The translations under genes and the position numbers were made by a program. Positions 1 through 9,206 of a stretch of DNA of 42,415 bases are shown here, piece after piece. The notes beneath the pieces are model-generated. The model did not search any database. It had not been told where the DNA came from and worked only from the letters and a program-made list of their open reading frames with translations. Positions within the stretch are counted from its first letter, which is position 1. Each line of letters starts with the position of its first letter. The stretch comes from Bryobacterales bacterium (GTDB taxonomy: Bacteria; Acidobacteriota; Terriglobia; Bryobacterales; Bryobacteraceae): NCBI GenBank assembly GCA_027324255.1, contig DAHVTI010000130.1, forward strand, positions 1 to 42,415. The letters run 5' to 3'.

Positions 1-467
1 GGCACGGCGATTTCGAAGAGCGCCTCGAGCGTGGGGCGGTCGATCAAAAAGGCGGCCAAATCGGTGGGTGGGGCGATCGGGGCGAAATAGGGTGGATTGG
101 CGGCGGGGCGGGGGAGAAATTCGCTGGAAACTTTTGCGCGCTGTTCTCGTCTTACCGGATGAAGAGAGTCGATGAGCCATTCGGAGGCCGCGAATCGAAG
201 CGGCGCTTCGAAGTCTCTCTCAGTGTCTGGGCGGATGCGATTACTCCTCCGGCGTCCGCCCTTTTTTTGCGGGCAGACGGCGCCAGTGGGAACCGGGCGG
301 GAGAGCGGCTCATCCAATTCAGTAGGAGGGCCAGCCGGGGAAGCGGGGCCGGCGTCACTCGGCGGCGCCCGCGCGGCCGCGCTCTCCGGGGGCGGACATC
401 CCTCCTCCGGTGTCCGCCCATTTGTGCCCGCCGCGCCGCGCCGGCGATACACTGAAGCCGGTTTCCC

Positions 468-1814
468 ATGCGCACCATCATCGAACCCTTCCGCATCAAG
501 TCCGTGGAGCCGCTGCACCACACCACGCCGGCGCAGAGGCAGGAGATTCTGGAGCGGGCCGGCTACAACCTGTTCCTCATCGACGCGGCGAACACCCTGA
601 TCGACCTGCTGACGGATTCGGGAACCTCGGCGATGTCCACGGAGCAGTGGGCGGCGCTGATGAGGGGCGACGAGTCCTATGCGGGGAGCGAATCGTACTA
701 CCGGCTGAAGCGGGCCGTGGAGGATCTGACAGGCTTCCGGCACGTGATTCCGACGCACCAGGGGCGGGCGGCGGAGAGGATCCTGTTCACGTGCCTGTGC
801 CGGCGCGGCCACGTGGTGCCGAACAACACGCATTTCGACACGACGCGGGCCAACATCGAGTTCACGGGCGCGGAGGCGCTGGACCTGCCGCTGGAGGAGG
901 CGCGGGACACGCAGTCGCGGCTGCCGTTCAAGGGCGGGATGGACGCGGCGGCGCTGGAGCGGGTGATTGCCGAACACGGCCGCGAACGGATCCCGCTGGT
1001 GATGCTGACGGTGACGAACAACTCCGGCGGCGGCCAGCCGGTGTCGCTGGCCAACATCGAAGCGGTGAGCGGCGTGGCGCGCCGGCACGGCATTCCGTTT
1101 TACCTGGATGCGTGCCGGTTTGCGGAGAACGCGTGGTTCATTCATCAGAAGGAAGCGGGCTACCAGGAGTGGCCGCCGCTGGAAATCGCGAAAAAGATGT
1201 TCTCGCTGGCCGACGGGTGCACGTTTTCAGCCAAGAAAGACGCATTCGCCAACATCGGCGGGCTGCTGTGCACGAACGACGATTCGCTGGCGCGGCAGGA
1301 GAAAGACCTGCTGATTCTCACCGAGGGGTTCCCGACTTACGGCGGTCTGGCCGGGCGGGACCTGGAAGCCATTGCGGTGGGGTTGCAGGAAGTGCTGCAT
1401 CCCGACTACCTGGAGTACCGCATCGCGTCCACGGGCTATCTGGGGCGGCACATCGCGGACCACGGCGTGCCGATTGTGGAGCCGCCGGGCGGGCATGCGA
1501 TCTACATCGACGCGGGGCGGATGCTGCCGCACATTCCGAAGGAGCAGTTCCCGGCGCAGTCGCTGGCGGTGGAGCTGTACCGGCACGCGGGCGTGCGCAG
1601 CGTGGAGATCGGTTCGGTGATGTTCGGCAGCCACGCGCGCAACGAGCTGCTGCGGCTGGCGATTCCGCGGCGGGTGTACACGCAGAGCCACATCGACTAC
1701 GTGGTGGAGGCGATACTCGAGATCAACGCCCGCAAGCAGGAGCTGCGCGGCTACGAAATCACGGCGCAGCCGGAGTTTCTGAGGCACTTTTCCTGCCAAT
1801 TCCGCGCGCTTTAG
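468..1814 (+). CDS. tnaA: Tryptophanase (PLP-dependent beta-eliminating lyase)
   Basis: EPFRIKSVEP N-terminus, IDLLTDSGTSAMS, PTHQGRAAE, FSAKKDAFANIGG PLP-lysine region. Residues that differ between tyrosine phenol-lyase and tryptophanase look tryptophanase-like (HFDTT, VEIGS, LRHF). Confidence 0.88.
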   Translation: MRTIIEPFRIKSVEPLHHTTPAQRQEILERAGYNLFLIDAANTLIDLLTDSGTSAMSTEQWAALMRGDESYAGSESYYRLKRAVEDLTGFRHVIPTHQGRAAERILFTCLCRRGHVVPNNTHFDTTRANIEFTGAEALDLPLEEARDTQSRLPFKGGMDAAALERVIAEHGRERIPLVMLTVTNNSGGGQPVSLANIEAVSGVARRHGIPFYLDACRFAENAWFIHQKEAGYQEWPPLEIAKKMFSLADGCTFSAKKDAFANIGGLLCTNDDSLARQEKDLLILTEGFPTYGGLAGRDLEAIAVGLQEVLHPDYLEYRIASTGYLGRHIADHGVPIVEPPGGHAIYIDAGRMLPHIPKEQFPAQSLAVELYRHAGVRSVEIGSVMFGSHARNELLRLAIPRRVYTQSHIDYVVEAILEINARKQELRGYEITAQPEFLRHFSCQFRAL

Positions 1815-1863
1815 CTCCTGTACGCGCTCCGAAAAATGAGATAGACTCAGGCACGGGTATCTT

Positions 1864-3243
1864 ATGCGCGCATTGGGGGTGTTTGCCGTCACGGGATTAT
1901 TGGTGTGCCAGGTGGTGGAGGCGGGCTCCGGCAACGGGGAAATCCGGGCGGGGAGCTGGCGGGGATTGCCGGTGCAGTACCGGACGCTGGACGGCTGGGC
2001 GCTGGTGGAGGGCGACATTCTGCTGGCGCCGGTGAGCGAGATGGAAGGATCTCCGCGCAAGAATGCGGGGGGGCGCGCGGCCTCGGCGACTTCTTCGCAG
2101 TACCTGCTGTGGGCAGGCGGGGTGATCCCGTATGTCATCGATCCGGATCTGCCTGATTCCCAGAGAGTGACGGACGCCCTCCAGCACTGGCAGGACCGGA
2201 CCTCGATCCGCTTCGTGGAGCACACGACGGAGGGCGGCTACGTCACATTCCAGCCAGGCTGGAGCGGCTGCTCCGCCACGGTGGGCAACCGCGGGCCGGT
2301 GTCCGTGGTGAACCTTTCGATGTCGTGCGACACGGTCTCGACCATTCACGAGATCGGGCACGTGATCGGGCTGTTTCATACGCAGTCGCGGCAGGACCGC
2401 GACCTGGCTATCCGGGTTCGTTACGACAATATCGACCGTCTGGAATGGGCTCAATACGACCAGCACATTACCGACGGGCGCGACATCGGGCCGTACGATT
2501 TCGGCTCCATGATGCACTACCCGGCGACCGGGTTCACCAAGAACGGCGAGCGCACCATGCAGACGGTGCCGGCGGGAATTCCCATCGGCGAGGCGCAGGC
2601 CGTGAACGCCCTGGACCGGCAGGCCGTGCAGATTCTCTACGGCAATGCGCTGGGAAAGACGATCATTTCCTCGACGCCGCCGGGATTGCAGGTGCTGGTG
2701 GACGGAGAGCCGTACACGACTCCGGCCGAATTCGATTGGGTGGCGGGAGAGACGCACACGATTGCCGCCCCGGAGTATCAGGGCGGCGCGGCGGATGCCG
2801 GCTTCCGTTATGAGTTCGCCAACTGGACCGACGGCGGCGGCGCCGAGCACAAGGTGACCGTGCAGGAGTCGCCGGCCGTTTTCGACGCCCGGTTCCGGCG
2901 GCTGGTTCGAGTTGCCGCAGCGGTTGAGGCAGGGCCCGAATCGGCGGCCCGCGTGGAGTTCGAGCCTGCGTCCGAGGACGGGTTCTACCTGGAAGGGACG
3001 CGGGTGCGGCTTCGGCCGGTGCCGGGAGAGGGCGAGGCGTTCTTCGAATGGAGGCTGATGAATGGGGAGAAGAGGTGCTCTGCATCGTGCCGGACTCCGT
3101 GCACGAGTCGCCGCTGGCGACAATCGCGATCATCAACGGGCGCATGGGGACCAACTGGGTGGACACGGCGGTGCTCTCACGCAGCCCGGGCGTCTACACG
3201 CTGGATGGTTCGGGCCGGGGACCGGTGCTGGAGCGGGCGGTGA
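1864..3243 (+). pseudogene. Astacin-like (M12A) zinc metalloprotease, apparently frameshifted near 3065-3075
   Basis: HEIGHVIGLFHTQSRQDRD zinc site and downstream Met-turn-like FGSMMHYP. The C-terminus becomes low-complexity out-of-frame sequence after FFEWRLMNGE, while the natural continuation is in the frame of ORF 3048-3485. Confidence 0.75.
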
Positions 3244-3485
3244 TGCCGGGCGAGAGCGTGGAGATCTCCGCGACGGGGCTGGACCCCGAGGGGGAGACGG
3301 TGGTGAGCGTGGATGAGACCGACGTCCGCGCCGATTCCGTGGAGGCCGACGCGGAGCGTCCGGGCATCTTCCGGGTGACGTTCACCGTGCCGGCCGGGAT
3401 TCGCGCCGGGACGGTGCCGCTGTTCCTGCTGTCGGGCGGACGGGCCTCGCAGCCGGATGTGCGGTTGGAGGTGGCGGCGCAATGA
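3048..3485 (+). pseudogene. C-terminal part of the astacin-like protein in another frame; Solibacter-type C-terminal domain-like
   Basis: EEVLCIVPDSVHESPLATIAIINGRMG... continues the upstream protein after a -1 shift. VMPGESVEISATGLDPEGE...RPGIFRVTFTVPAGIRAGTVPLFLLSGGRAS resembles the Solibacter uncharacterised C-terminal domain pattern. Confidence 0.6.
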
Positions 3486-3500
3486 ACCGCCGCGGCGGAG

Positions 3501-5273
3501 TCAGGCGGGGTGGGTGCGGGCGGCGGCGTCGCGGCGGATGAGGCGCGGCAACAGGACCAGCGCGCTGCCGTAGAACAGCAGCGAAAGGACGATGGCGAAA
3601 GTGCGCGCCTGCTGGAAGTCCTGGATGAGCAGCTTGTAGGAGGCGCCGCCGATCATCAGCCAGGCGAACCATTTCAACTCGGGGCGCTGGCTCTTCTGGA
3701 AGAGCAGCGCGGCGGTCATGGCGACGGCGATGAGGACGGCGGTGAGGAGCGTGGGGCAGTAGTCCTGGGTCTCCGGGCCGCCGCCGATGGCGTGGCAGAC
3801 GGGGGCGACGGCGATGGCGCCGACGCCGGCGAGATTCCAGAGGGCGCTGCCGGCGATGAGGACGGCGGCGGAGCGGTAGACGAGGGCGCCGGATTCAGAC
3901 AGGGACGCCGGAGCGGGGGCGCGCAGCAGCAGCACGTAGGCGGCGATGGAAGCGGCGGCGACGATCCAGACGGAGAGGCCGGCAGGCAGAGCCGTGGGGT
4001 GCGCGCCGGAGGTGAAAAAGCGCGTGTTGGCCATGAGAGCCAGGCCGGAGGCGAAGGTGGCCAGGACGAGATAGGCGCCGGCGTGGAGCTTGAGGGTCAT
4101 GCGTCCGGACTCGCGGCCCACCAGGACGAAGAAGATGGCGAGCAGCGACCACAGGGCGACCGCCATCGAGCCGTGCAGGAGCAGCCAGGAGCCGGCCAGC
4201 GCGAGCGCCAGGCCGAAAGTGGCGTAAGTGTGGAAGTTGCGGTCCCTGCCGGCGTGGCGGCCGAGGAAGAAGAACGACACGCCGTAGCAGGCGGCGCCGC
4301 ACAGCACCCAGAAGACGCCGACCGAGAAGACGGCCGCGGGATGGCCCTGCGCCACGGCCAGCGCACCGGCGGAGGAGAGCACGGCGGTGACGGCGCACTG
4401 CGCCACCTCAAAGGCGGCGATGTTGAAGCCACGGCCGAGCGTGCGGACGAAGGTGCTGGCCAGGTAGATGAGGACGAGGGCGATCTGGAGGCCGATGACG
4501 GCATCGCGATTGAGCGCCGGGTAACTGTCTATGCTGCCCGGCGGGCGCGTGGCGACGAAGGTCAGCAGGAGCACGGCGAGATCGGCGAGCGCCGCCACCA
4601 CCCAGCGCTCGCCCAGGTAGTGCTCCAGGCAGGCAGAGGTCTCGACGGCCAGGGCGAGGACGAGCAGGGTGGTGGTGTAGGGCAGCAGGTCGTGCGTCTT
4701 GAGCAGCAGCGCGCCGCCGAGGAACAGGCCGGCGAGAGAACTGATGAGGGCGACGGCGGTAAGGTTCTTGCGCCAGGAGATGCCGAGGCCGAAGACGGCG
4801 AACAGCACCAGGATACCGGCGGTCTGCCAGGAGGTGACAGTGCCGAAGCGCAGGTTTGCTTCCCACAACAGGGGCCCCATGATGAGGACGGAGGTGAGGG
4901 CGCGCAGGCCGACGGTGAGGGTCTCGGAGGCCGGAGTGCGGGCGGCCCAGATGAGCCAGCCGAGGGCGTAGACCAGCCCCAGCCCGACACCGGCGGCGAC
5001 GGGCAGGGAGCCGTTTTCCGTGAACGCGCGCAGCAGGTAGGCGAGCGCGAGGCCGAGCAGCGACTTGCCGATGAGGCCCGTGAGGGCGGCGGTGTCGCCG
5101 AAAGCCGTGGGCTCCAGCGGCGACGGCAACTGCACGGCGGGCGCGGCGGCGGCAGGGCGCGCGGCATCCAGGCCGAGATGGTTTTCGATGGACTCCAAGC
5201 GTTGCTCGAGGCTGCGCACCCGACGGCGCAACTCCTCAACGAGACTGTCGGCAGAGAACGGCGACGGTGTCAT
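3501..5273 (-). CDS. DUF2339-like multi-spanning membrane protein
   Basis: Short N-terminal coiled coil (VEELRRRVRSLEQRLESIENHLG) followed by many hydrophobic helices; resembles the DUF2339 layout. Confidence 0.7.
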   Translation of the reverse strand: MTPSPFSADSLVEELRRRVRSLEQRLESIENHLGLDAARPAAAAPAVQLPSPLEPTAFGDTAALTGLIGKSLLGLALAYLLRAFTENGSLPVAAGVGLGLVYALGWLIWAARTPASETLTVGLRALTSVLIMGPLLWEANLRFGTVTSWQTAGILVLFAVFGLGISWRKNLTAVALISSLAGLFLGGALLLKTHDLLPYTTTLLVLALAVETSACLEHYLGERWVVAALADLAVLLLTFVATRPPGSIDSYPALNRDAVIGLQIALVLIYLASTFVRTLGRGFNIAAFEVAQCAVTAVLSSAGALAVAQGHPAAVFSVGVFWVLCGAACYGVSFFFLGRHAGRDRNFHTYATFGLALALAGSWLLLHGSMAVALWSLLAIFFVLVGRESGRMTLKLHAGAYLVLATFASGLALMANTRFFTSGAHPTALPAGLSVWIVAAASIAAYVLLLRAPAPASLSESGALVYRSAAVLIAGSALWNLAGVGAIAVAPVCHAIGGGPETQDYCPTLLTAVLIAVAMTAALLFQKSQRPELKWFAWLMIGGASYKLLIQDFQQARTFAIVLSLLFYGSALVLLPRLIRRDAAARTHPA

Positions 5274-5283
5274 CCCATGCTCC

Positions 5284-6453
5284 TCACATCGCTTGCCGCT
5301 CCTCCCACGGGGGCAGCAGCTTGACCAGGACCCACAAGATACCGAGCGGCAGAAGCATCAGCCCAATGCTGGACAGCAGCCCCTCGCGCGCGGCGAATTC
5401 CAGCTTGTACGTGGTGTAGCCGAGATAGCTCTTGGAGAAGAGCTGCCCGCCGATGACCACATTCCAGCGCATGGCGAAGATTCCGATCATGGTCAGCCAG
5501 CCGGCGGTGACGTAGAGGCGGCGCCGGACTGTGCCGCTGAAGCGGCGCAACTGGATGAGGCCCAGCAGCGCCAGGGGCAGGCAGGTTCCGAGCAGGATCT
5601 GCAGAACGACCTGCGAGGTGAACAGACGGGTCTGGACCATGAAGTCGAGGCTGCGGAAGGATTCGTCGGCCTCGTAGATGCGGTGGATGAGGTCCAGCAT
5701 TTCGAGCGAGAAATCGATGAGGAAGACGTAGAAGAGGTAGCGCGCGATGGTGTCCAGGCAGCGCATGTCCACCAGGCGCTTCTGCAGGCGGCAGGAGGCG
5801 TCGTAGATGAGCATGACGGCGGCGATGCCGGAGACCATGGCCGAGAAGAGGAAGACGATGGGCATGAGCGGCGTGGACCACCAGGCGTTGGCCTTGACGG
5901 AGCCGAAGATGAAGCCGACGTAGCCGTGCAGCAGGAACGCCGACGGGATGCCGATGACGGTGATGATGTAGCCCACGCGGTCGTCCACCCGGCGGGCGGC
6001 GGGGCTGACGTTCATCGAACCGAGGGTGAGCGCCTTGTAGACCCAGCGGAGCGCGCCCTTGGAGGATTGGGCGAGAGCGACGATGTCGGCCCGGTAGTCG
6101 AGCCAGATTTCGGCCAGCAGCACGACCATCAGGTACCAGAGGTAGACGAAGCCGAACATGGCCATAGCAGAGGAGCGGTGCGGGGTGAGGTACATCTCGA
6201 AGGACCGCTCCGGGTGACCGAGGTGGAGCTGCAGCGGGAGGGGCGCCACCAGCAGGAAGGCGAGCGCGGTGAGCAGGGCGAGGCGGTAAGTAGGCTTGAC
6301 GGCGGAGACCTGGAAGACGCGCTCGAGCGAGGCCAGGATGAAGGCGCCGGCCACGAGTCCGGTGATGTAGGGGTAGAGAACGATGAGGATGCTCCACTGG
6401 AGTTCCACCTCGTTCGGGTACATGAAGCCTTCGACGCCGGGTATGGTGTGCAT
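5284..6453 (-). CDS. nrfD: NrfD/PsrC-type polysulfide reductase-like membrane subunit
   Basis: Start MHTIPGVEGFMYPNEVELQWSILIVLYPYITGLVAGAFILASLERVF; multiple TM helices; adjacent to a 4Fe-4S subunit and a multiheme cytochrome. Confidence 0.82.
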   Translation of the reverse strand: MHTIPGVEGFMYPNEVELQWSILIVLYPYITGLVAGAFILASLERVFQVSAVKPTYRLALLTALAFLLVAPLPLQLHLGHPERSFEMYLTPHRSSAMAMFGFVYLWYLMVVLLAEIWLDYRADIVALAQSSKGALRWVYKALTLGSMNVSPAARRVDDRVGYIITVIGIPSAFLLHGYVGFIFGSVKANAWWSTPLMPIVFLFSAMVSGIAAVMLIYDASCRLQKRLVDMRCLDTIARYLFYVFLIDFSLEMLDLIHRIYEADESFRSLDFMVQTRLFTSQVVLQILLGTCLPLALLGLIQLRRFSGTVRRRLYVTAGWLTMIGIFAMRWNVVIGGQLFSKSYLGYTTYKLEFAAREGLLSSIGLMLLPLGILWVLVKLLPPWEERQAM

Positions 6454-6469
6454 GGTCAGTTGTCTCCTC

Positions 6470-7219
6470 TCAGCGCACGGCCCCATCGAGTTCCCGATAG
6501 AAGACCTTGGAACGCGTGGCCATGTGCGGCTTCAGCACCTGCACCTTGTTCTTGCGCAGGAATTCGTGCACCGGATCCTGGGGGTTCTTGAGGTCGGCCA
6601 GGGTGCGGGCCTGCGTGGGGCAGGCCTCGCAGCAGGCGGTGGTGAGGCCCTGCGTGATGCGGTGGTAGCAGAGCGAGCACTTGTCCACGGTCTGCCTTTC
6701 GGGATGGATGTAGCGGCAGCCGTAGGGGCAGGCCTGGACGCAATAGCGGCAGCCGAGGCAGTAGGTGGAGTCGACCAGCACGACGCCGTCGGGCGAATCG
6801 AAGGTGGCGCCGACGGGGCAGACCTGGACGCAGGGCGAGTCCAGGCAGTGGTTGCAGAGCTTGGGCACGAAGAACTGCTTGGCGGAGGCGTCCGCGGAGG
6901 GGGGAAAGCCGTTCTTGCCGCCGTCGGGCGAAATGACCTTGGGGTGTTCCTGGCCGGCGCCTTCGATGCCGTAGCGCTCCACCCAGGTGCGGAAGAAGCC
7001 CTCGGGGACGCTGTTTTCGCGCTCGCAGGCGCGCACGCAGTTGCCGCAGCCGATGCACTTGTCGATGTCGATGGTCATGCCCCAGAGGTGCTTGAACGGG
7101 TCATAGCCGGGGGTGGGGGCGGCGGTGGGCGCGGCGGCAGTTTCCGCGGCGGCGGCGGCGGAGCCGAGGATCAGAAACTTTCCGGCGCCTTTCAGGAGTT
7201 CGCGGCGGGATGGGTCCAT
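6470..7219 (-). CDS. 4Fe-4S dicluster ferredoxin-type subunit (NrfC/DsrO/HybA-like) with signal-type N-terminus
   Basis: CIGCGNCVRACE, CNHCLDSPCVQVCP, CLGCRYCVQACPYGCRY, CSLCYHR...CCEACP cluster motifs; N-terminal MDPSRRELLKGAGKFLILGSAAA. Confidence 0.9.
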   Translation of the reverse strand: MDPSRRELLKGAGKFLILGSAAAAAETAAAPTAAPTPGYDPFKHLWGMTIDIDKCIGCGNCVRACERENSVPEGFFRTWVERYGIEGAGQEHPKVISPDGGKNGFPPSADASAKQFFVPKLCNHCLDSPCVQVCPVGATFDSPDGVVLVDSTYCLGCRYCVQACPYGCRYIHPERQTVDKCSLCYHRITQGLTTACCEACPTQARTLADLKNPQDPVHEFLRKNKVQVLKPHMATRSKVFYRELDGAVR

Positions 7220-7235
7220 GGCAGAACCGTCCTTT

Positions 7236-7694
7236 CTAGAGCTTGGGGCTGTGCGGCTGATGGCAGGACTCGCAGGAGTTGCCCGGGTAGTGCTGGCGCG
7301 TGGCCACCTGCTTGAACCAGGCGGGCTTGGCGGTGCTGGCCTCATGGCAGCGGGTGCACAGCGCGGCGATCTGCGGCTTGGGGGGCTTGGCCTTGTCGGG
7401 GTCTTCGGCGTGATTGGCGGCGGGCCCGTGGCAGGCTTCGCAGGACACGGTGCGGTGGCTGCCGGCGTTGCGCGCGGCGACTTCGCCGGTGTGGCAGTCG
7501 GCGCACACGGCCTGCCCGGCATAACGAACCGGCTTCATGCGGTTCTCATCGAGGGCGCCGGCGCGGTAGTGGCCATACAGGCCGAAGCCCGGGGGCACGA
7601 CGGTGCCGCGCAGGATGGCGAAGAGGACCAGCCCCAGGATAAAGACGGCCGCCGGCCGGATGAGATGCGCGGCGTCTTTCCATCGAGTGCCCAA
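7236..7694 (-). CDS. Tetraheme c-type cytochrome, membrane anchored
   Basis: Four CxxCH motifs (CADCH, CEACH, CTRCH, CESCH) after one N-terminal hydrophobic segment. Confidence 0.88.
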   Translation of the reverse strand: MGTRWKDAAHLIRPAAVFILGLVLFAILRGTVVPPGFGLYGHYRAGALDENRMKPVRYAGQAVCADCHTGEVAARNAGSHRTVSCEACHGPAANHAEDPDKAKPPKPQIAALCTRCHEASTAKPAWFKQVATRQHYPGNSCESCHQPHSPKL

Positions 7695-7915
7695 GTCAGC
7701 CTCACTTCTGCCGTAACGGGGACGGCGCGATTCTATGGGTCGGCGGACAATCGTGTGCCGTCAACGCCAGGGCTGCCGGATTGCCCTTCCTGGCCGCCGT
7801 GCTACCAGTGGCAGCAGCAAGAAGAGGCTTGATCTGAAGTCAAACGTCTGGTAAAGGATATTAGGGTTTTATGGGCTGCTTGTCAAGCATTCCATAAATT
7901 CCTATGCTGTTTTTA

Positions 7916-7948
7916 ACCGTCAACCAGGGCGGGGCACCGTCAACCAGG
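7916..7948. repeat. Two direct copies of ACCGTCAACCAGG with 20-bp period in the divergent intergenic region
   Basis: Identical 13-mers at 7916-7928 and 7936-7948. Confidence 0.85.
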
Positions 7949-8002
7949 CTTGAAACCGAGAAAACCCATAACCCTGAGGTTTCCGGGCGTTCAGGAGCAT
8001 CT

Positions 8003-8740
8003 ATGTTCAGCGATGGATCCAGATATCTGACGACGGGCGAAGCCGCCCGCCTGCTGGCGGTGACTCCAGACACGGTGCTGAAGTGGATTCACCGGGGACG
8101 CATCCCGGCCGTGCAGACGGCGGGCGGCCATCACCGCATCGAGAAGCGCGAGATCGACCGGCTGATGTCTGAACGCAGACCGCCCCCGGCGAATGCGCCT
8201 GCCGGCGCGGCCCGGTGCTGGGAATACTTCGGCGAGGAGGGTAGCGTTCGACCCGCCTGCCTGCAGTGCCCGGTCTACCGGTTCCGGGCGGCGCGCTGTT
8301 TCGAGGTGCAGGAGACCCCCGGGTTTGCGTGCGGCGAAAGCAGGATGTGCGCCGGAGCGTGTGCGGCCTGTCCGTACTACCTGCGCACGCACAGGCTGCC
8401 GCAGCGGATCCTGGTGGTGAGCCGGGACGAGGATTGGATGGCCGGCTTGCGGGGACAGGAGGGGGGCGAAGTGGAACTGGCCTTCGCCGGCGGTGCATAC
8501 GAGGCCGCGGCCGTGGTGGGAGAATTCCTACCGGGGAGCGTGGTGCTGGACGGGGAACTGCCGGAGGCGGAAGTGGAGGCGCTGCGCGGCGGGCTGAAGC
8601 GCGACCGGAGGATTCCGTGGGTGCGGGTCTTTCTGGCGGGCGGGCCGGCGGGAGAGGAAGGGTTCATCGCGCGGCAGTTGAGAGTGGAGGATCTCGTGCC
8701 GCTGGTGATCGGCGTTCCGGTGGAGGAGGTGGAGGACTGA
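8003..8740 (+). CDS. MerR/excisionase-type HTH regulator with Cys-rich middle domain and receiver-like C-terminus
   Basis: YLTTGEAARLLAVTPDTVLKWIHRGRIPAVQTAGGHHRI is a clear HTH. Eight Cys within about 60 aa (CWEYFGEEG...CLQC...CAGACAAC). RILVVSRDEDW...VVLDGELP is receiver-like. Confidence 0.85.
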   Translation: MFSDGSRYLTTGEAARLLAVTPDTVLKWIHRGRIPAVQTAGGHHRIEKREIDRLMSERRPPPANAPAGAARCWEYFGEEGSVRPACLQCPVYRFRAARCFEVQETPGFACGESRMCAGACAACPYYLRTHRLPQRILVVSRDEDWMAGLRGQEGGEVELAFAGGAYEAAAVVGEFLPGSVVLDGELPEAEVEALRGGLKRDRRIPWVRVFLAGGPAGEEGFIARQLRVEDLVPLVIGVPVEEVED

Positions 8741-8742
8741 GG

Positions 8743-9060
8743 CGCGCCAGCGGGCGGCGGCGGCCGAAGCCGCAAAATGATGGCTGCGACGAGCATCAGC
8801 AGGGCACCTTCGGTGCGGCCGGGCTCGAGAGCGGACTCCTGGGGCCGGGCGGGGTTGAAGTAGACGTCGCGCGGCGCGCCGGCGGGATAGGCGGCCAGGA
8901 CGGCCTGGGCCTGGTGCAACCGCCAGCAACCGCGGCGGACCAACCGCGATCCGGTTGCCCCGGTAGTGCTGGTTCCCGGCGTGGTATTGGCACGACACGG
9001 CGGGAAAGAAAGAACAGGTGTCGGGATTGTCCTGGCTGCACCGCGAGAGTTCGCTCGCGA
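8743..9060 (-). pseudogene. Decayed DUF3592-like gene remnant with frameshift
   Basis: Minus strand reads SFFPAVSCQYHAGNQHYRGNRIAVG, then in another frame GCWRLHQAQAVLAAYPAGAPRDVYFNPARPQESALEPGRTEGALLMLVAAIIL, resembling the DUF3592 core (Y.y.v.g..Y.G.ri ... YP.G..v.VyYnP..P..s.LepG). Confidence 0.5.
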
Positions 9061-9206
9061 AGGAGGATTCGAGTAAGTTGTTCTGGCTGGAAGTTGTTGA
9101 TATGTAGTTGCTTATGTTTGATATGATAATGGTACGCTAAGATTATTGAATATAGGTTTGCTCATGTGTGCTACACTGGTCTTGCGATCGGAATCGGAGT
9201 CGCTCC

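Noticed and set aside
1-467. Left-edge coding on either strand, including ORFs 152-526 and 159-600
   Set aside because: Short, overlapping in several frames and without recognisable motifs. A minus-strand stretch (RPTLEALFEIAV) looks coding-like but has no visible start, so it is not called.
410-2035. 541-aa plus-strand ORF overlapping tnaA
   Set aside because: Arg/Gly/Ala-rich out-of-frame translation of high-GC coding DNA; the 468-1814 frame has clear family motifs.
3048-3090. Programmed -1 frameshifting in the astacin-like gene
   Set aside because: No canonical slippery heptamer or obvious downstream pseudoknot; mutation or sequencing error is simpler.
3510-6591. Long plus-strand ORFs (3510-5324, 5065-6591)
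   Set aside because: Antisense shadows of the DUF2339-like and NrfD genes; low-complexity Gly/Asp/Glu/Gln composition.
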